A DNA stretch of 64,000 bases from an uncultured Bariatricus sp. (GCA_934307065.1 CAKRCD010000001.1:124001-188000), one strand, 5' to 3'; counted from the stretch's first letter, positions 1 through 8,613 are shown. Notes: generated by a model from the letters alone, not told the origin. Numbers and translations: made by a program.

Positions 1-1386
1 GTCAGTGATTTTGTAATGGCGATGAATGCGGATAACATTACGATGAAAACACTGAAAACACATTTTATTTCAGGAACAGGAAGAATTCCGAAGAAGATAT
101 TTGGATTTTCTTCTTCCTACAAATATAGTGCAGCTGTATTTTCCGATGGAAATTATGTGCTTGGTGCACCGGAAATGGTACTGCGTGAACAGTATGAAGA
201 ATATCAGGAACAGATAGAGAGTCTTGCAATGGGCGGAAAGCGAGTGCTGTTGTTTGGTAAATACGAAGGAGAACTGGATGGAAAGCAACTGATCGGAGAG
301 GTAATGCCTTTGGGACTTATTACACTTGCTAATCCAATCCGAAAAAATGCAAAGAAAACCTTTGAATATTTTGCCCAACAAGGTGTTCAGATTAAAGTTA
401 TTTCAGGAGATAATCCGATTACAGTCTCTCAGATTGCCGGAGAAGCCGGAATTGAAGGGGCAGAGAACTATATAGATGCCTCTACGATTAAGAGCAACCA
501 ACAGATGGCTGTGGCCTTGCAGAAGTATTCTGTATTTGGAAGAGTGACACCAAAGCAGAAGCGAAGTATTGTCCATATTCTCCAAAAGATGGGAAATACA
601 GTTGCAATGACAGGTGATGGTGTAAATGATGTACTGGCATTAAAGGATGCAGATTGCAGCGTTGCCATGGCATCAGGTAGTGAAGCCGCATCTCAGGTAG
701 CACAGGTTGTATTACTGGATTCGGATTTTTCAAAAATGCCATCGGTTGTTCTGGAGGGCAGAAGAGTAGTTAACAATATCCAAAGGTCGGCAGGACTGTT
801 TTTCGTAAAAAATATTTTTTCATTTTTACTGTCAATTTTGTCCATGGTATTTATGTTTTCTTATCCACTGGAACCGTCACAAATTTCGTTTATCAGTATG
901 TTTACGATTGGAATTCCGGGATTCTTCTTGGCACTGGAACCAGATGAATCCAGAATTGAAGAAAAGTTCCTGCCAAATGTAATGAAAAATGCAATTCCGG
1001 GAGGTGTTGCAGATGTGCTGGCAGTAGGTGCGCTTGTATTCTGCGGTCAGGCATTTCACCTCGAAAGTACCGGTATTGCTACCGCGGCAACACTTTTGCT
1101 TGCTGTAGTAGGATTTATGGTATTGTATAAGATTAGCCGGCCACTAAACAAATTAAGGGCTGCTGTCCTGATTGGAAATATGGTTGCATTAATTGTGTGT
1201 GGACTTAGTCTGAACAGGCTGTTTGCTTTAAAAGCAATGCCATTAGAGTGCGTTCTTTTGTTTGTCATGTTTTCCTTTACGGCAGAATCATTTCTGCGGT
1301 ATCTTGGAATCATTATGGACTGGTGCTATACACTTCCATCCAAACTGCGCCAAAGAAAACATAACAATAAGGTGCCTTCAAAGTAA
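1..1386 (+). CDS. Cation-transporting P-type ATPase, C-terminal part (5' end outside window)
   Basis: The reading frame is open to the first base, so only the last 461 codons are present; the phosphorylated DKTGT motif must lie upstream. Seen here are a nucleotide-binding segment (LGAPE, a variant of KGAPE), the P-domain stretch SGDNPIT, and the HAD hinge motif TGDGVNDVLALKDAD. After these come about six hydrophobic segments from residue ~260 to ~440, the usual C-terminal membrane half of a P2-type pump. The protein should use ATP to move a cation across the membrane. The overall look resembles the CtpE/MgtA-like HAD-IC group, but the transported ion cannot be told from this part. It is followed by a strong bidirectional hairpin terminator. 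Confidence 0.9.
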   Translation, partial: VSDFVMAMNADNITMKTLKTHFISGTGRIPKKIFGFSSSYKYSAAVFSDGNYVLGAPEMVLREQYEEYQEQIESLAMGGKRVLLFGKYEGELDGKQLIGEVMPLGLITLANPIRKNAKKTFEYFAQQGVQIKVISGDNPITVSQIAGEAGIEGAENYIDASTIKSNQQMAVALQKYSVFGRVTPKQKRSIVHILQKMGNTVAMTGDGVNDVLALKDADCSVAMASGSEAASQVAQVVLLDSDFSKMPSVVLEGRRVVNNIQRSAGLFFVKNIFSFLLSILSMVFMFSYPLEPSQISFISMFTIGIPGFFLALEPDESRIEEKFLPNVMKNAIPGGVADVLAVGALVFCGQAFHLESTGIATAATLLLAVVGFMVLYKISRPLNKLRAAVLIGNMVALIVCGLSLNRLFALKAMPLECVLLFVMFSFTAESFLRYLGIIMDWCYTLPSKLRQRKHNNKVPSK

Positions 1387-1406
1387 AAGCAAGTTTATAA
1401 CATAAT

Positions 1407-1793
1407 CTATATACAAAACAAGGTCTGTCGGATTTTATTTCGACAGACCTTGTTTATGCATATGATACACATATTAATAAGTTTAAGGGTGCTTATTTCA
1501 TACTGGTTTGTGCTATTTCGCCAAAAACAGTTAACGATTGCAAGTCCAATTGCGGTCCAAGAAGCTTCCGGCAGTCCGCACATTAAAGCTATAGCAGGAA
1601 GACCCATGAGGAGCCAACCACTCATATCGGATGCTTCAGCGCTCATGACCGTGACGAAGGGACCTAGCTTTCTTCCGCCTAAATAGAAATCATCGGATTT
1701 TGCGTTCTTTTTTGAATATCCAACTCCAATCCCCACCATTGCAGCAAGATAGCAAATAATAGTAATTAAAATAATCAATTGTGATATTGTCAT
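1407..1793 (-). pseudogene. putP: Truncated sodium/proline symporter (PutP-like, SSS family), N-terminal remnant
   Basis: The 128-codon frame starts at a good site: AAAGGAGG lies 7 nt before ATG at 1793. Residues 1-88 match the N-terminus of sodium:solute symporters of the PutP type: a first membrane helix, then the KSDDFYLGGRKLGP motif, then the second helix with EASDMSGW. After about residue 88 (near 1525) the similarity stops. The rest is a short unrelated tail that runs into the terminator. PutP proteins are about 500 residues with a dozen or so helices, so this cannot be a working transporter. In another frame the bases just after the junction read TVFGEIAQTSMK and then a stop, which could be the old C-terminus left by an internal deletion; that is inference. 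The promoter upstream looks complete. Confidence 0.8.
1416..1455. terminator. Bidirectional intrinsic terminator
   Basis: A perfect 15-bp inverted repeat (1416-1430 with 1441-1455) encloses a 10-nt loop, with A- and T-rich flanks on either side. It lies between the convergent P-type ATPase gene and the symporter remnant, so it can serve both. Confidence 0.85.
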
Positions 1794-1809
1794 GTTACAG
1801 CCTCCTTTA

Positions 1810-1852
1810 GATACAACATATATTGTATCATATTATCACGGTAAAGTGATAA
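1810..1852 (-). promoter_or_regulatory. Two back-to-back 7-6-7 palindromes (candidate operators)
   Basis: GATACAA-n6-TTGTATC lies at 1810-1829 and TTATCAC-n6-GTGATAA at 1833-1852. Both are perfect 7-bp arms with 6-bp spacers. On the reverse strand, one palindrome fills the -35/-10 spacer of the symporter promoter and the other lies just downstream of the -10. This is where repressor operators usually sit. The binding protein is unknown. Confidence 0.55.
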
Positions 1853-1858
1853 AGACAA
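1830..1858 (-). promoter_or_regulatory. Sigma-A-like promoter of the symporter remnant
   Basis: Read on the reverse strand: TTGTCT (1858-1853), 17-bp spacer, TAATAT (1835-1830). It is followed by a palindrome and the GGAGG site of the truncated putP-like frame. Confidence 0.55.
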
Positions 1859-1891
1859 GAGGGTTTATAAAAATATCAGTAGGACTATAAG

Positions 1892-1930
1892 AAATCAGGG
1901 TAAGAAAAGATGCTTTTCTTACCCTGATTT
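1892..1930 (-). terminator. Long hairpin downstream of the flavin oxidoreductase
   Basis: An 18-bp perfect inverted repeat (1892-1909 with 1913-1930) has only 3 nt between the arms. It lies a few bases past the stop codon of the reverse-strand oxidoreductase. The T-tract on that strand is weak, so it may stabilise the 3' end as well as terminate. Confidence 0.7.
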
Positions 1931-1936
1931 ACTAAA

Positions 1937-3961
1937 TTAAATTTCATTTGCAACTTTGTATCCGGAACGAATAGCTTCCGCTATACTTGCAGTCTGTTCT
2001 CCAGCGCAGTCGCCTGCATAAAATACCGGAACCGTTACTCCGGCAAGATCTATTGTATTTTTCTTAGAGCCAACGGCCATGATAATTGTGTCACAATCAA
2101 TAGCTATTTCTTCATTTGTCTGTGTGTTTGTTGCAAGAATTGTTTTTCCCTGATTTGTAATTTGGCGAACTTTTGTATTCACGTATTCTTTAACTTCGTG
2201 TTCTGTAAAGTCTTTTTTAATCAGAGGAAGAACAGTAGAAGATTCACCGGAGGCAATTTTATCCATCATTTCAATGACGGAAGCAGCACAGCCGTGAGCA
2301 ATTACATATTCTGCAGTTTCGGTTCCAACCAGTCCGCCGCCAATGACAGCACAGTGCCCATTGATATTAGCAGTTCCGGCCAAAACATCCCAGGCTGAGA
2401 CAACAGTTGGACTGTCAGCACCATCAATTGGAAGCATCACATTGTGAGCACCTATAGCAACAATTACTGCATCTGCCTGATTCATTTGCTCTGTGGTACA
2501 GACTGTATTTACATGAATCGTAACACCAAGAGAAGGAAGAATCTTTTCATAATATTCAATGGAGCGCAGAATTTCCTGTTTGCGTGGTGGTGCGGCTGCA
2601 ATATGAATCTGTCCTCCGATTTGATTTTCCTTTTCATAAATGGTAACTTCATGTCCACGGATTGCGGCAACTCTGGCAGCTTCTAATCCAGCAATGCCGG
2701 CACCGATAATGATTACTTTTTTCTTTTCGGAAGCAGGCCTGATGAAAATGGTAGCTTCATCTCCATTCTCTGCATTCAGAATACAGGAAATATAGCGACG
2801 ATTCTGAATCGCATCCACGCAGCCTTTATTACAGTTCAGGCATTCACGAATCGGCTCGTTTTTTGCAACTTTTATGGCTATGTCAGGGTCGCATAACAGG
2901 GAACGTCCATAGCTAATCATATCAGCATCCTTATTTTTCAAAATTTCTTCCCCATTTGCAACTGTTATAACACGACCTACGGTAGAAACAGGAATGGATA
3001 CCGCCTGTTTTACTTTACGTGCAATTGGAAGTGTCCAGTTATATGGAACATCACCCATAGAAGGAATCGTATCACCCATATTTCCGGTATGATTTGCCTG
3101 CGCCACCTGAATCATATGCACACCGGCAGCTTCCAGTTTCTGTGCAAACAGAATTCCCTCTTTTTCGTGTAAACCACCTTTTCCACGGTCACTGCCATCT
3201 TTATTTATCGTAATAAATGGAAGTTTGTACTCAATCATAAGAGAAGGGGCCGACTTTTTAATAATATCAACCACTTCTAATGCATAGCGGGTACGATTTT
3301 CAAAAGAACCGCCATATTCATCTGTACGGTGATTCAATACCTCAGAACACAAAGAACCAAGCAGACGGTCACCGTGAATTTCAATGGCATCTATACCGGC
3401 TTCCATAGCTCTTCTTGCCGATTCTCCAATAGCGTGTTTAATATCAGTCAACTGTTCTATAGTAGCGACTGAGACAAAATGCTGCATATCATAATGAAGC
3501 TTTGCAAATGCATCTGTCCGTTTCTTACCGGCCTCCAACATTTTTGCCTGAAACCCTTCTACATCTCCCTTTTCTTTTGCAGATCCGGCCTCCATAGAAA
3601 GTACGTCAACTTCATGCATCATACGGGCAATTCCCGGAACATCATATTCCGGATGAAAAATTTGCAGTGCAACTTTACAGTCATATGCATGTAAAGCATC
3701 AGCCAGCTTACGATAAGTTGGAATCTGGCTGTCGTCATATAATTTAGGAGTAGGAGAGATGGTGTTTACCGGAGCCACATCCCCAATGACGACATAAGAT
3801 GCCCCACCTTTAGCAAGTCTTTCATAAAAGTAGAGACTACGCTCACCGATGGAACCGTCACGTTCTTCGTATCCGGTTGTAAGCGGCGGAAACATAATTC
3901 GGTTTTTCAGGGTTAAATTACCAACCTTTAAAGGCTGGAGTAATAAAGAATCTTTACTCAT
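1937..3961 (-). CDS. FAD/FMN/4Fe-4S oxidoreductase of the 2-enoate reductase (BaiCD/BaiH, OYE-like) family
   Basis: This 674-residue protein has the layout of 2-enoate reductases and bile-acid BaiCD/BaiH enzymes. An N-terminal Old-Yellow-Enzyme TIM barrel (about 1-350, with RTDEYGGSFENR) is followed by a cysteine cluster CLNCNKGC plus a later Cys for a 4Fe-4S centre. The C-terminal half has FAD (IIGAGIAGLEAAR) and NAD(P)H (VIGGGLVGTETAEY) Rossmann motifs. Such enzymes pass electrons from NADH to C=C bonds of unsaturated acids or enones. ATG at 3961 is chosen because GAGGTG lies 8 nt upstream; an in-frame TTG 18 nt earlier has no such site. The usual OYE active-site His-x-x-His/Asn reads His-Gly-Asp-Arg here, so the substrate may differ from characterised members. 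It is divergent from the hydrolase-opp block and probably monocistronic. Confidence 0.88.
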   Translation of the reverse strand: MSKDSLLLQPLKVGNLTLKNRIMFPPLTTGYEERDGSIGERSLYFYERLAKGGASYVVIGDVAPVNTISPTPKLYDDSQIPTYRKLADALHAYDCKVALQIFHPEYDVPGIARMMHEVDVLSMEAGSAKEKGDVEGFQAKMLEAGKKRTDAFAKLHYDMQHFVSVATIEQLTDIKHAIGESARRAMEAGIDAIEIHGDRLLGSLCSEVLNHRTDEYGGSFENRTRYALEVVDIIKKSAPSLMIEYKLPFITINKDGSDRGKGGLHEKEGILFAQKLEAAGVHMIQVAQANHTGNMGDTIPSMGDVPYNWTLPIARKVKQAVSIPVSTVGRVITVANGEEILKNKDADMISYGRSLLCDPDIAIKVAKNEPIRECLNCNKGCVDAIQNRRYISCILNAENGDEATIFIRPASEKKKVIIIGAGIAGLEAARVAAIRGHEVTIYEKENQIGGQIHIAAAPPRKQEILRSIEYYEKILPSLGVTIHVNTVCTTEQMNQADAVIVAIGAHNVMLPIDGADSPTVVSAWDVLAGTANINGHCAVIGGGLVGTETAEYVIAHGCAASVIEMMDKIASGESSTVLPLIKKDFTEHEVKEYVNTKVRQITNQGKTILATNTQTNEEIAIDCDTIIMAVGSKKNTIDLAGVTVPVFYAGDCAGEQTASIAEAIRSGYKVANEI

Positions 3962-3991
3962 TTGTACGACACCTCGCAATTTTTTGTTTAT

Positions 3992-4021
3992 ATTTTAACA
4001 TGTAAAAAAACGGACTGTCTA
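3992..4021 (-). promoter_or_regulatory. Promoter for the enoate-reductase-like gene
   Basis: Reverse strand: TAGACA (4021-4016), 18-bp spacer, TAAAAT (3997-3992). The -10 lies about 30 nt before the start codon at 3961. Confidence 0.55.
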
Positions 4022-4093
4022 CATAAGAAGTCAGAAAATAGGACAATATCAAATAATATAATAAATCTATATCAGAACATTGGTTTTCATATA

Positions 4094-4122
4094 TTGACAA
4101 ATCATTTTCATCATAGTATACT
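4094..4122 (+). promoter_or_regulatory. Strong sigma-A promoter of the hydrolase-opp block
   Basis: TTGACA (4094-4099), 17-bp spacer, TATACT (4117-4122). This is the only strong promoter I see before the co-directional genes from 4194 to about 12669. Confidence 0.8.
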
Positions 4123-4134
4123 TTATTAAAAATC

Positions 4135-4164
4135 ATAACATTATATAACATTATATGATGTTAT
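4135..4164 (+). promoter_or_regulatory. Operator-like repeats between promoter and first gene
   Basis: The inverted repeat ATAACAT-n6-ATGTTAT (4145-4164) is preceded by another copy of the left half, ATAACAT, at 4135-4141. That copy is offset by exactly 10 bp, one helical turn. The set lies just downstream of the expected transcription start, a typical repressor position. The GntR/HutC regulator encoded at 12764 is a possible ligand; this is inference. Confidence 0.5.
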
Positions 4165-4193
4165 ATATAATAATATAGAGAAGGAGGAAGAAT

Positions 4194-5012
4194 ATGGAAA
4201 AAGTATTAATGAAGACAGAAGGTATTTTACGGGCAGAAGAAGTGACACCACCAGAAGAATATTGCGGAAAAGTCTGTCTTTATTCCATACGATATCAATC
4301 AGACGATTGTGAAGTAGAGGGGTATGTTGGATTTCCGCTGCTGCACAATGGGCCCTGGCCGGGGTTGATTTTTAATCGTGGAGGAAATCGGGAATTTGGT
4401 TTCTTACGACCGGAAATTATTTGCAAATACGCGCAGTTCGGTTATGCAGCATTTGGCAGCCAGTATCGTGGTAACCAGGGCGGCACGGGTCAGGAAGAAT
4501 TCGGAGGAGCCGATGTAAATGATGTTATTCATCTGATTGACATTGCACTAAAGGTGCCATGTGTCCGTAAAGAAGGAATCTATATGGTTGGACATTCCAG
4601 AGGAGGTATGATGACTTACCGTGCCTGTGCGATTGATAAACGAATTCGTGCTGCGGGCATTCATGCAGGTCTGGCAGATGCTTTTATCATGTATGACAGA
4701 TTTCACGATGGCGAATATGATATGCGTCAGGATATGCAGGAACTGGTTGGCGGTTCACCAGAAGAAATGCCGGAGGAATATGCCAGACGTTCTGCGGTCT
4801 GCTGGGCAGATAAAATTCTGGTACCACTTATTATCTGTCAAGGAACCAATGATTGGCGGGTAATTCCGGAACAGGCATATAAAATGGATAAGGCTCTTTC
4901 AGAAGCAGGAAAAGAACATAAGCTTATCATTTATGAAGGTGCAGACCATTCCCTGAAAGGGACAACCTACATAGCGGATGTTCTTGAATGGTTCGATGAA
5001 CATCCACTATAG
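4194..5012 (+). CDS. Alpha/beta hydrolase, prolyl-oligopeptidase (S9)-like serine hydrolase
   Basis: This 272-residue cytoplasmic protein has an alpha/beta-hydrolase fold and no signal peptide. The nucleophile elbow is GHSRGG with Ser135, and the likely triad partners are Asp220 (in TNDWRV) and His252 (in ADHSL). Size and motif spacing match the C-terminal catalytic domain of S9 prolyl oligopeptidases and related dipeptidyl-peptidase-like esterases, without a beta-propeller. Start: AAGGAGG lies just before ATG. It is the first gene after a strong promoter with operator-like repeats and is followed 46 nt later by the peptide transporter. It probably cleaves an imported peptide, ester or amide; the exact substrate is not evident. 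Confidence 0.85.
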   Translation: MEKVLMKTEGILRAEEVTPPEEYCGKVCLYSIRYQSDDCEVEGYVGFPLLHNGPWPGLIFNRGGNREFGFLRPEIICKYAQFGYAAFGSQYRGNQGGTGQEEFGGADVNDVIHLIDIALKVPCVRKEGIYMVGHSRGGMMTYRACAIDKRIRAAGIHAGLADAFIMYDRFHDGEYDMRQDMQELVGGSPEEMPEEYARRSAVCWADKILVPLIICQGTNDWRVIPEQAYKMDKALSEAGKEHKLIIYEGADHSLKGTTYIADVLEWFDEHPL

Positions 5013-5058
5013 ATATCTCCTATAAAAATGAGACAATACAAAAGAAAGGAAGAAAAAA

Positions 5059-6726
5059 ATGAGAAAAACAAAAACTTATCTTGCATTGTTAATGGCAGCT
5101 ATGATGGTGGGAAGCTCTTTGGCAGGATGCGGACTTTCCTCTGATGGCGGAAATTCTAACGGAAAAAATGATGAAACAACAAGTGATAACCAGACAGCAG
5201 ATGCAGACAGTTATATTAACTGTATCCTAAATGGTGAACCATCTACGTTGGATATTGCAAAATTCACACAAGTATATGACCGTACTGTGATGCAGAATAT
5301 GCTGGAACCATTGACCAGAGTACAGGATGGCAAAGTAGTAGCTGCAGGTGCAAAAGAGTGGACCGTTTCCGATGACGGGCTGGTTTATACATTCACACTT
5401 CAGGATAATCACTGGAGTGATGGCGAAGCTGTTACTGCAGAAGATTATTTATATGCGTTGCAGCGCGAAGCAGATCCAGCTAATGCGTGGCCAATGGCTT
5501 CGGATATGTACAGCATTGCCAATTTTGAAGATGTTTTCAGTGGAAGTGCAGATGTAAGTCAGCTTGGTGTGGAAGCACCGGATGATAAAACACTTGTAAT
5601 TACCCTTGCAACACCGGACAGCAGTTTTCTTTCAAATGTGGATCTGTTCCCATGCAGGAAAGATTATGTCGAGCAATATGGAGATTCTTACGGAAGCGAT
5701 GCAGATAAAGTGATTAGCTGTGGCCCATTCACTCTGAAAGAATGGGTACATGACAGTTCGCTTACGTTTGAGAAAAATGAAGAATACTGGGATAAAGATT
5801 CTGTTCAGCTCTCGAAATTTACATTTTATGTTATGAACGATATCAATGCGCGTATGTCTTCTTTTGAAAATGGTTCGCTGGATTATGTCAACGTTTCAAA
5901 CAGCGAATATATTCAGAAATTCTCAAGTGACAGCAGTCTTGTAAGCGAACCAATTAGCGCAGGAAGAACATTTATGATTGTGTTTAACTGTGAAGATGAA
6001 GTTTTTTCAAATGAAAAAATTCGTCTGGCATTTTCGTTGGCATTGGACCGTGAAACCATGGCAGAAATTATCACAGGAGGAACCGGTGTGGCAGCTACAG
6101 GACTGATTCCACCGGAAAGTAGTGTAGGAACTTACAATTTCCGTGAAAAAGCGGGAGATGTGATGGGTAAACTTCAGAAAGAAAATACAGACTTGAAAGC
6201 ACTGCTTCTGGAAGGAATGAAGGAAGCCGGACTCGGAACTGACCCATCTGCATTAAATGTGAAATTCTCTTGGGGTGCAACCACAGCAGATGCCAGAACC
6301 TATTCTGAATTAGTTCAGAAAATGTGGAAAGATACATTAGGTGTCAATGTGGAATTAGAATTCAACGATACAGCTACTCATATGAGCAATATCAACAGCG
6401 GGGATTATCAGTGCGCTTCCACTTCATGGGGAGCAAATCTGGAGCCATTATTCCTTCTGAGCCGTTGGGCAAACAAAAAAGGCGGACAGTCACGGTGGGT
6501 AAACAGTGACTATACCAAGTTAGTGTATAGCGGAAAGGCAGAAAATGATGATGCAAAGCGTCTGGAAAAATATATCGAAGCAGAAGATATGTTGATTTCT
6601 TCCGGTGCAATTGCACCATGTTACTGGACCGGCAGTATCCGTTTCTCTTACGGTTATGTAAAGAATTTCAGTGATAATGTATTTGATACTATAGGTATGA
6701 AATATATGTATACCAGCGGCAGATAA
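5059..6726 (+). CDS. oppA: Oligopeptide ABC transporter substrate-binding lipoprotein
   Basis: This 555-residue member of the SBP_bac_5 family captures extracellular peptides and delivers them to the OppBC channel. The N-terminus is a lipoprotein signal peptide: basic MRKTK, hydrophobic core, lipobox SLAGC with Cys24 as the lipidated residue. It is followed by a Ser/Asn/Gly-rich linker. The family hallmarks NGEPSTLD near the start and VSDDGLVYTFTLQDN after it are present. A good Shine-Dalgarno (AAAGGAAG) precedes ATG. It heads a complete oppABCDF set. Family members also bind nickel, haem or murein peptides, so 'peptide' is inferred from the family and the neighbours. Confidence 0.92.
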   Translation: MRKTKTYLALLMAAMMVGSSLAGCGLSSDGGNSNGKNDETTSDNQTADADSYINCILNGEPSTLDIAKFTQVYDRTVMQNMLEPLTRVQDGKVVAAGAKEWTVSDDGLVYTFTLQDNHWSDGEAVTAEDYLYALQREADPANAWPMASDMYSIANFEDVFSGSADVSQLGVEAPDDKTLVITLATPDSSFLSNVDLFPCRKDYVEQYGDSYGSDADKVISCGPFTLKEWVHDSSLTFEKNEEYWDKDSVQLSKFTFYVMNDINARMSSFENGSLDYVNVSNSEYIQKFSSDSSLVSEPISAGRTFMIVFNCEDEVFSNEKIRLAFSLALDRETMAEIITGGTGVAATGLIPPESSVGTYNFREKAGDVMGKLQKENTDLKALLLEGMKEAGLGTDPSALNVKFSWGATTADARTYSELVQKMWKDTLGVNVELEFNDTATHMSNINSGDYQCASTSWGANLEPLFLLSRWANKKGGQSRWVNSDYTKLVYSGKAENDDAKRLEKYIEAEDMLISSGAIAPCYWTGSIRFSYGYVKNFSDNVFDTIGMKYMYTSGR

Positions 6727-6749
6727 TATAAAAAGGTAGGGATGTCTTT

Positions 6750-7679
6750 ATGTGGAAATATATTTTGAAACGTTTGGGCTATATGCTGCTTACATTATTT
6801 ATCGTTGTCTCGATTACATTCCTGCTTGTCCATTCAATTCCGGGTGATCCATTTTCTTCTATGGTACAGGATCTTCCTGAAGAAACAAGAGAGCTTTATA
6901 TGGAAAAGTATGGATTTGACAAGCCGTTAGGCGTTCAGTATGTAAAATACATCAAAGAGATTCTGCAGGGGGACTTAGGTTCCTCCCTGCGGTATCCTGG
7001 AAGAAAAGTAACAGAGATTGTCATGCAATATGGTCCTGTTTCCGCCAGTATTGGAGGCCTTGGTCTGCTGGCAGGTGTTGTGCTTGGGTTGATTCTTGGA
7101 ATTATCGCGGCACTGAACCGGGATAAATGGCCGGACAGGCTGGTCATTTTACTGGCCTTGATAGGAACATCCATTCCAACTTTTGTGATTGCATCGGTTC
7201 TGCAGTACACATTGACCGTTACCTGGCCGATTTTCCCGACTACGGGTTATAAGACAATAAGACATGTTATTCTTCCGGTTATCTGTATGTGTGCAGGACC
7301 TCTTGCTACGTATGCGCGTTATATGCGTTCCAGTGTTCTGGATGTGGCAAACCAGGATTATATTCTGACGGCAGAAGCAAAAGGAATCGGACAGTTCCGT
7401 ATTATTACGAAACACATGCTGAAAAATGCGATTCTTCCTTGTATCACAATGATATGTGTCAGTGTTGCAGGTATTTTTAGTGGTTCTTTTATCGTTGAGA
7501 CCATTTTTGCAATCCCGGGCCTTGGTAAATATTTTATCAGTGCAATTAATGACAGGGATTATGCAATGGTACTTGGACTGAATATTATCTTTACCGGTAT
7601 TTATATCATGGCGATTTTGGTTTCAGATATTTTATTGATGCTTGTAGATCCAAGACTGCGTTTAAGCAATGATAATTGA
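6750..7679 (+). CDS. oppB: Oligopeptide ABC transporter permease OppB/DppB
   Basis: This 309-residue inner-membrane permease has the family pattern: one N-terminal helix, an extracytoplasmic stretch with PGDPFS and LGSSLRYPGRKV, then five further helices. The cytoplasmic coupling loop EAKGIGQFRIITKHML is where the ATPases dock. It pairs with OppC to form the translocation path. It starts 23 nt after oppA and its last codons lie 16 nt before the chosen oppC start, so the genes are surely co-transcribed. Confidence 0.94.
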   Translation: MWKYILKRLGYMLLTLFIVVSITFLLVHSIPGDPFSSMVQDLPEETRELYMEKYGFDKPLGVQYVKYIKEILQGDLGSSLRYPGRKVTEIVMQYGPVSASIGGLGLLAGVVLGLILGIIAALNRDKWPDRLVILLALIGTSIPTFVIASVLQYTLTVTWPIFPTTGYKTIRHVILPVICMCAGPLATYARYMRSSVLDVANQDYILTAEAKGIGQFRIITKHMLKNAILPCITMICVSVAGIFSGSFIVETIFAIPGLGKYFISAINDRDYAMVLGLNIIFTGIYIMAILVSDILLMLVDPRLRLSNDN

Positions 7680-7695
7680 AAGGAGAAAAAGGGTT

Positions 7696-8613
7696 ATGCA
7701 ATTAAAAGCAGAAGATTTTACTCTGTTAGGTCTGTCCGACAGTGAAAATGAAATACCTTCCGGAAAGCCTATGACCTATCTTCAGGATGCATGGAGACGG
7801 TTTCGGAAAAATAAAATCGCCCTTGGAGCAGCTATTTTATTATTACTTATTGTCTTGTATACCATATTTGCACCTATGTTCAGTGGGTGGGATTTTACAG
7901 AAATTGATACAACGTGCAGAAATCAGGGTCCGTGTATCCAACATTGGTTTGGAACGGATTCCCTGGGACGGGATTTATTTACCCGCGTAGCTGTTGGAGG
8001 CCGGGTTTCTATTGCTATAGGTATCTGCGGTGCATTTATCGTAGCCGTTATCGGATGTATCTATGGTGGACTGGCGGCCTACTTTGGTGGTCGGATTGAT
8101 ATGGTTATGATGAGAGTAGTAGACATATTGAGCAGTGTGCCGAATCTCCTTCTGGTTATCCTTTTATCCGTGGTTTTGGACAGCAGCAGTATCGGTACTT
8201 TATTGTTTGCAATGACTATAACAAGCTGGTGCCCGGTGGCGAGAATCGTCCGGTCACAGATGCTGCAGATCAGTCGTTCGGAATACGTTATGGCAGCCAA
8301 ACTGATGGATTTATCGCCGCTCCATATTGTAATTCATCATTTTATTCCGAATACCATCAGCATAATTATTGTAAATATTACCTTCCGTATACCGGGATTC
8401 ATTTTTAATGAAGCTTTTTTAAGTTATGTAGGGCTTGGAGTTGCAGCACCAAACACAAGCTGGGGCGCACTGGCTTCTACTGCACAGAGTAATTTGCTGT
8501 TCTATCCATATCAAATGTTGTTCCCGGCATTGATGATTGCACTCACTACGTTGTCTTTTACACTGATGGGAGATGGCCTTCGAGATGCGCTGGATCCAAA
8601 ATTAAGGAGGTAG
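7696..8613 (+). CDS. oppC: Oligopeptide ABC transporter permease OppC/DppC
   Basis: This 305-residue partner permease has an N-terminal OppC_N domain (YLQDAWRRFRKNKIALGAA), then the conserved HWFGTDSLGRDLFTRV stretch. Helices and a coupling loop follow (AAKLMDLSPLHIVIHHF in place of the commoner A-x-x-x-G form). I start it at ATG 7696 because AAAGGAG lies 10 nt upstream; an in-frame ATG at 7669 overlaps oppB and lacks a ribosome site. It ends 4 nt before oppD. Confidence 0.93.
   Translation: MQLKAEDFTLLGLSDSENEIPSGKPMTYLQDAWRRFRKNKIALGAAILLLLIVLYTIFAPMFSGWDFTEIDTTCRNQGPCIQHWFGTDSLGRDLFTRVAVGGRVSIAIGICGAFIVAVIGCIYGGLAAYFGGRIDMVMMRVVDILSSVPNLLLVILLSVVLDSSSIGTLLFAMTITSWCPVARIVRSQMLQISRSEYVMAAKLMDLSPLHIVIHHFIPNTISIIIVNITFRIPGFIFNEAFLSYVGLGVAAPNTSWGALASTAQSNLLFYPYQMLFPALMIALTTLSFTLMGDGLRDALDPKLRR

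Noticed and set aside
3954..4151. Short reverse-strand frame in the gap between the oxidoreductase and the hydrolase
   Set aside because: No ribosome site, no similarity, and it covers both divergent promoters and the operator-like repeats.
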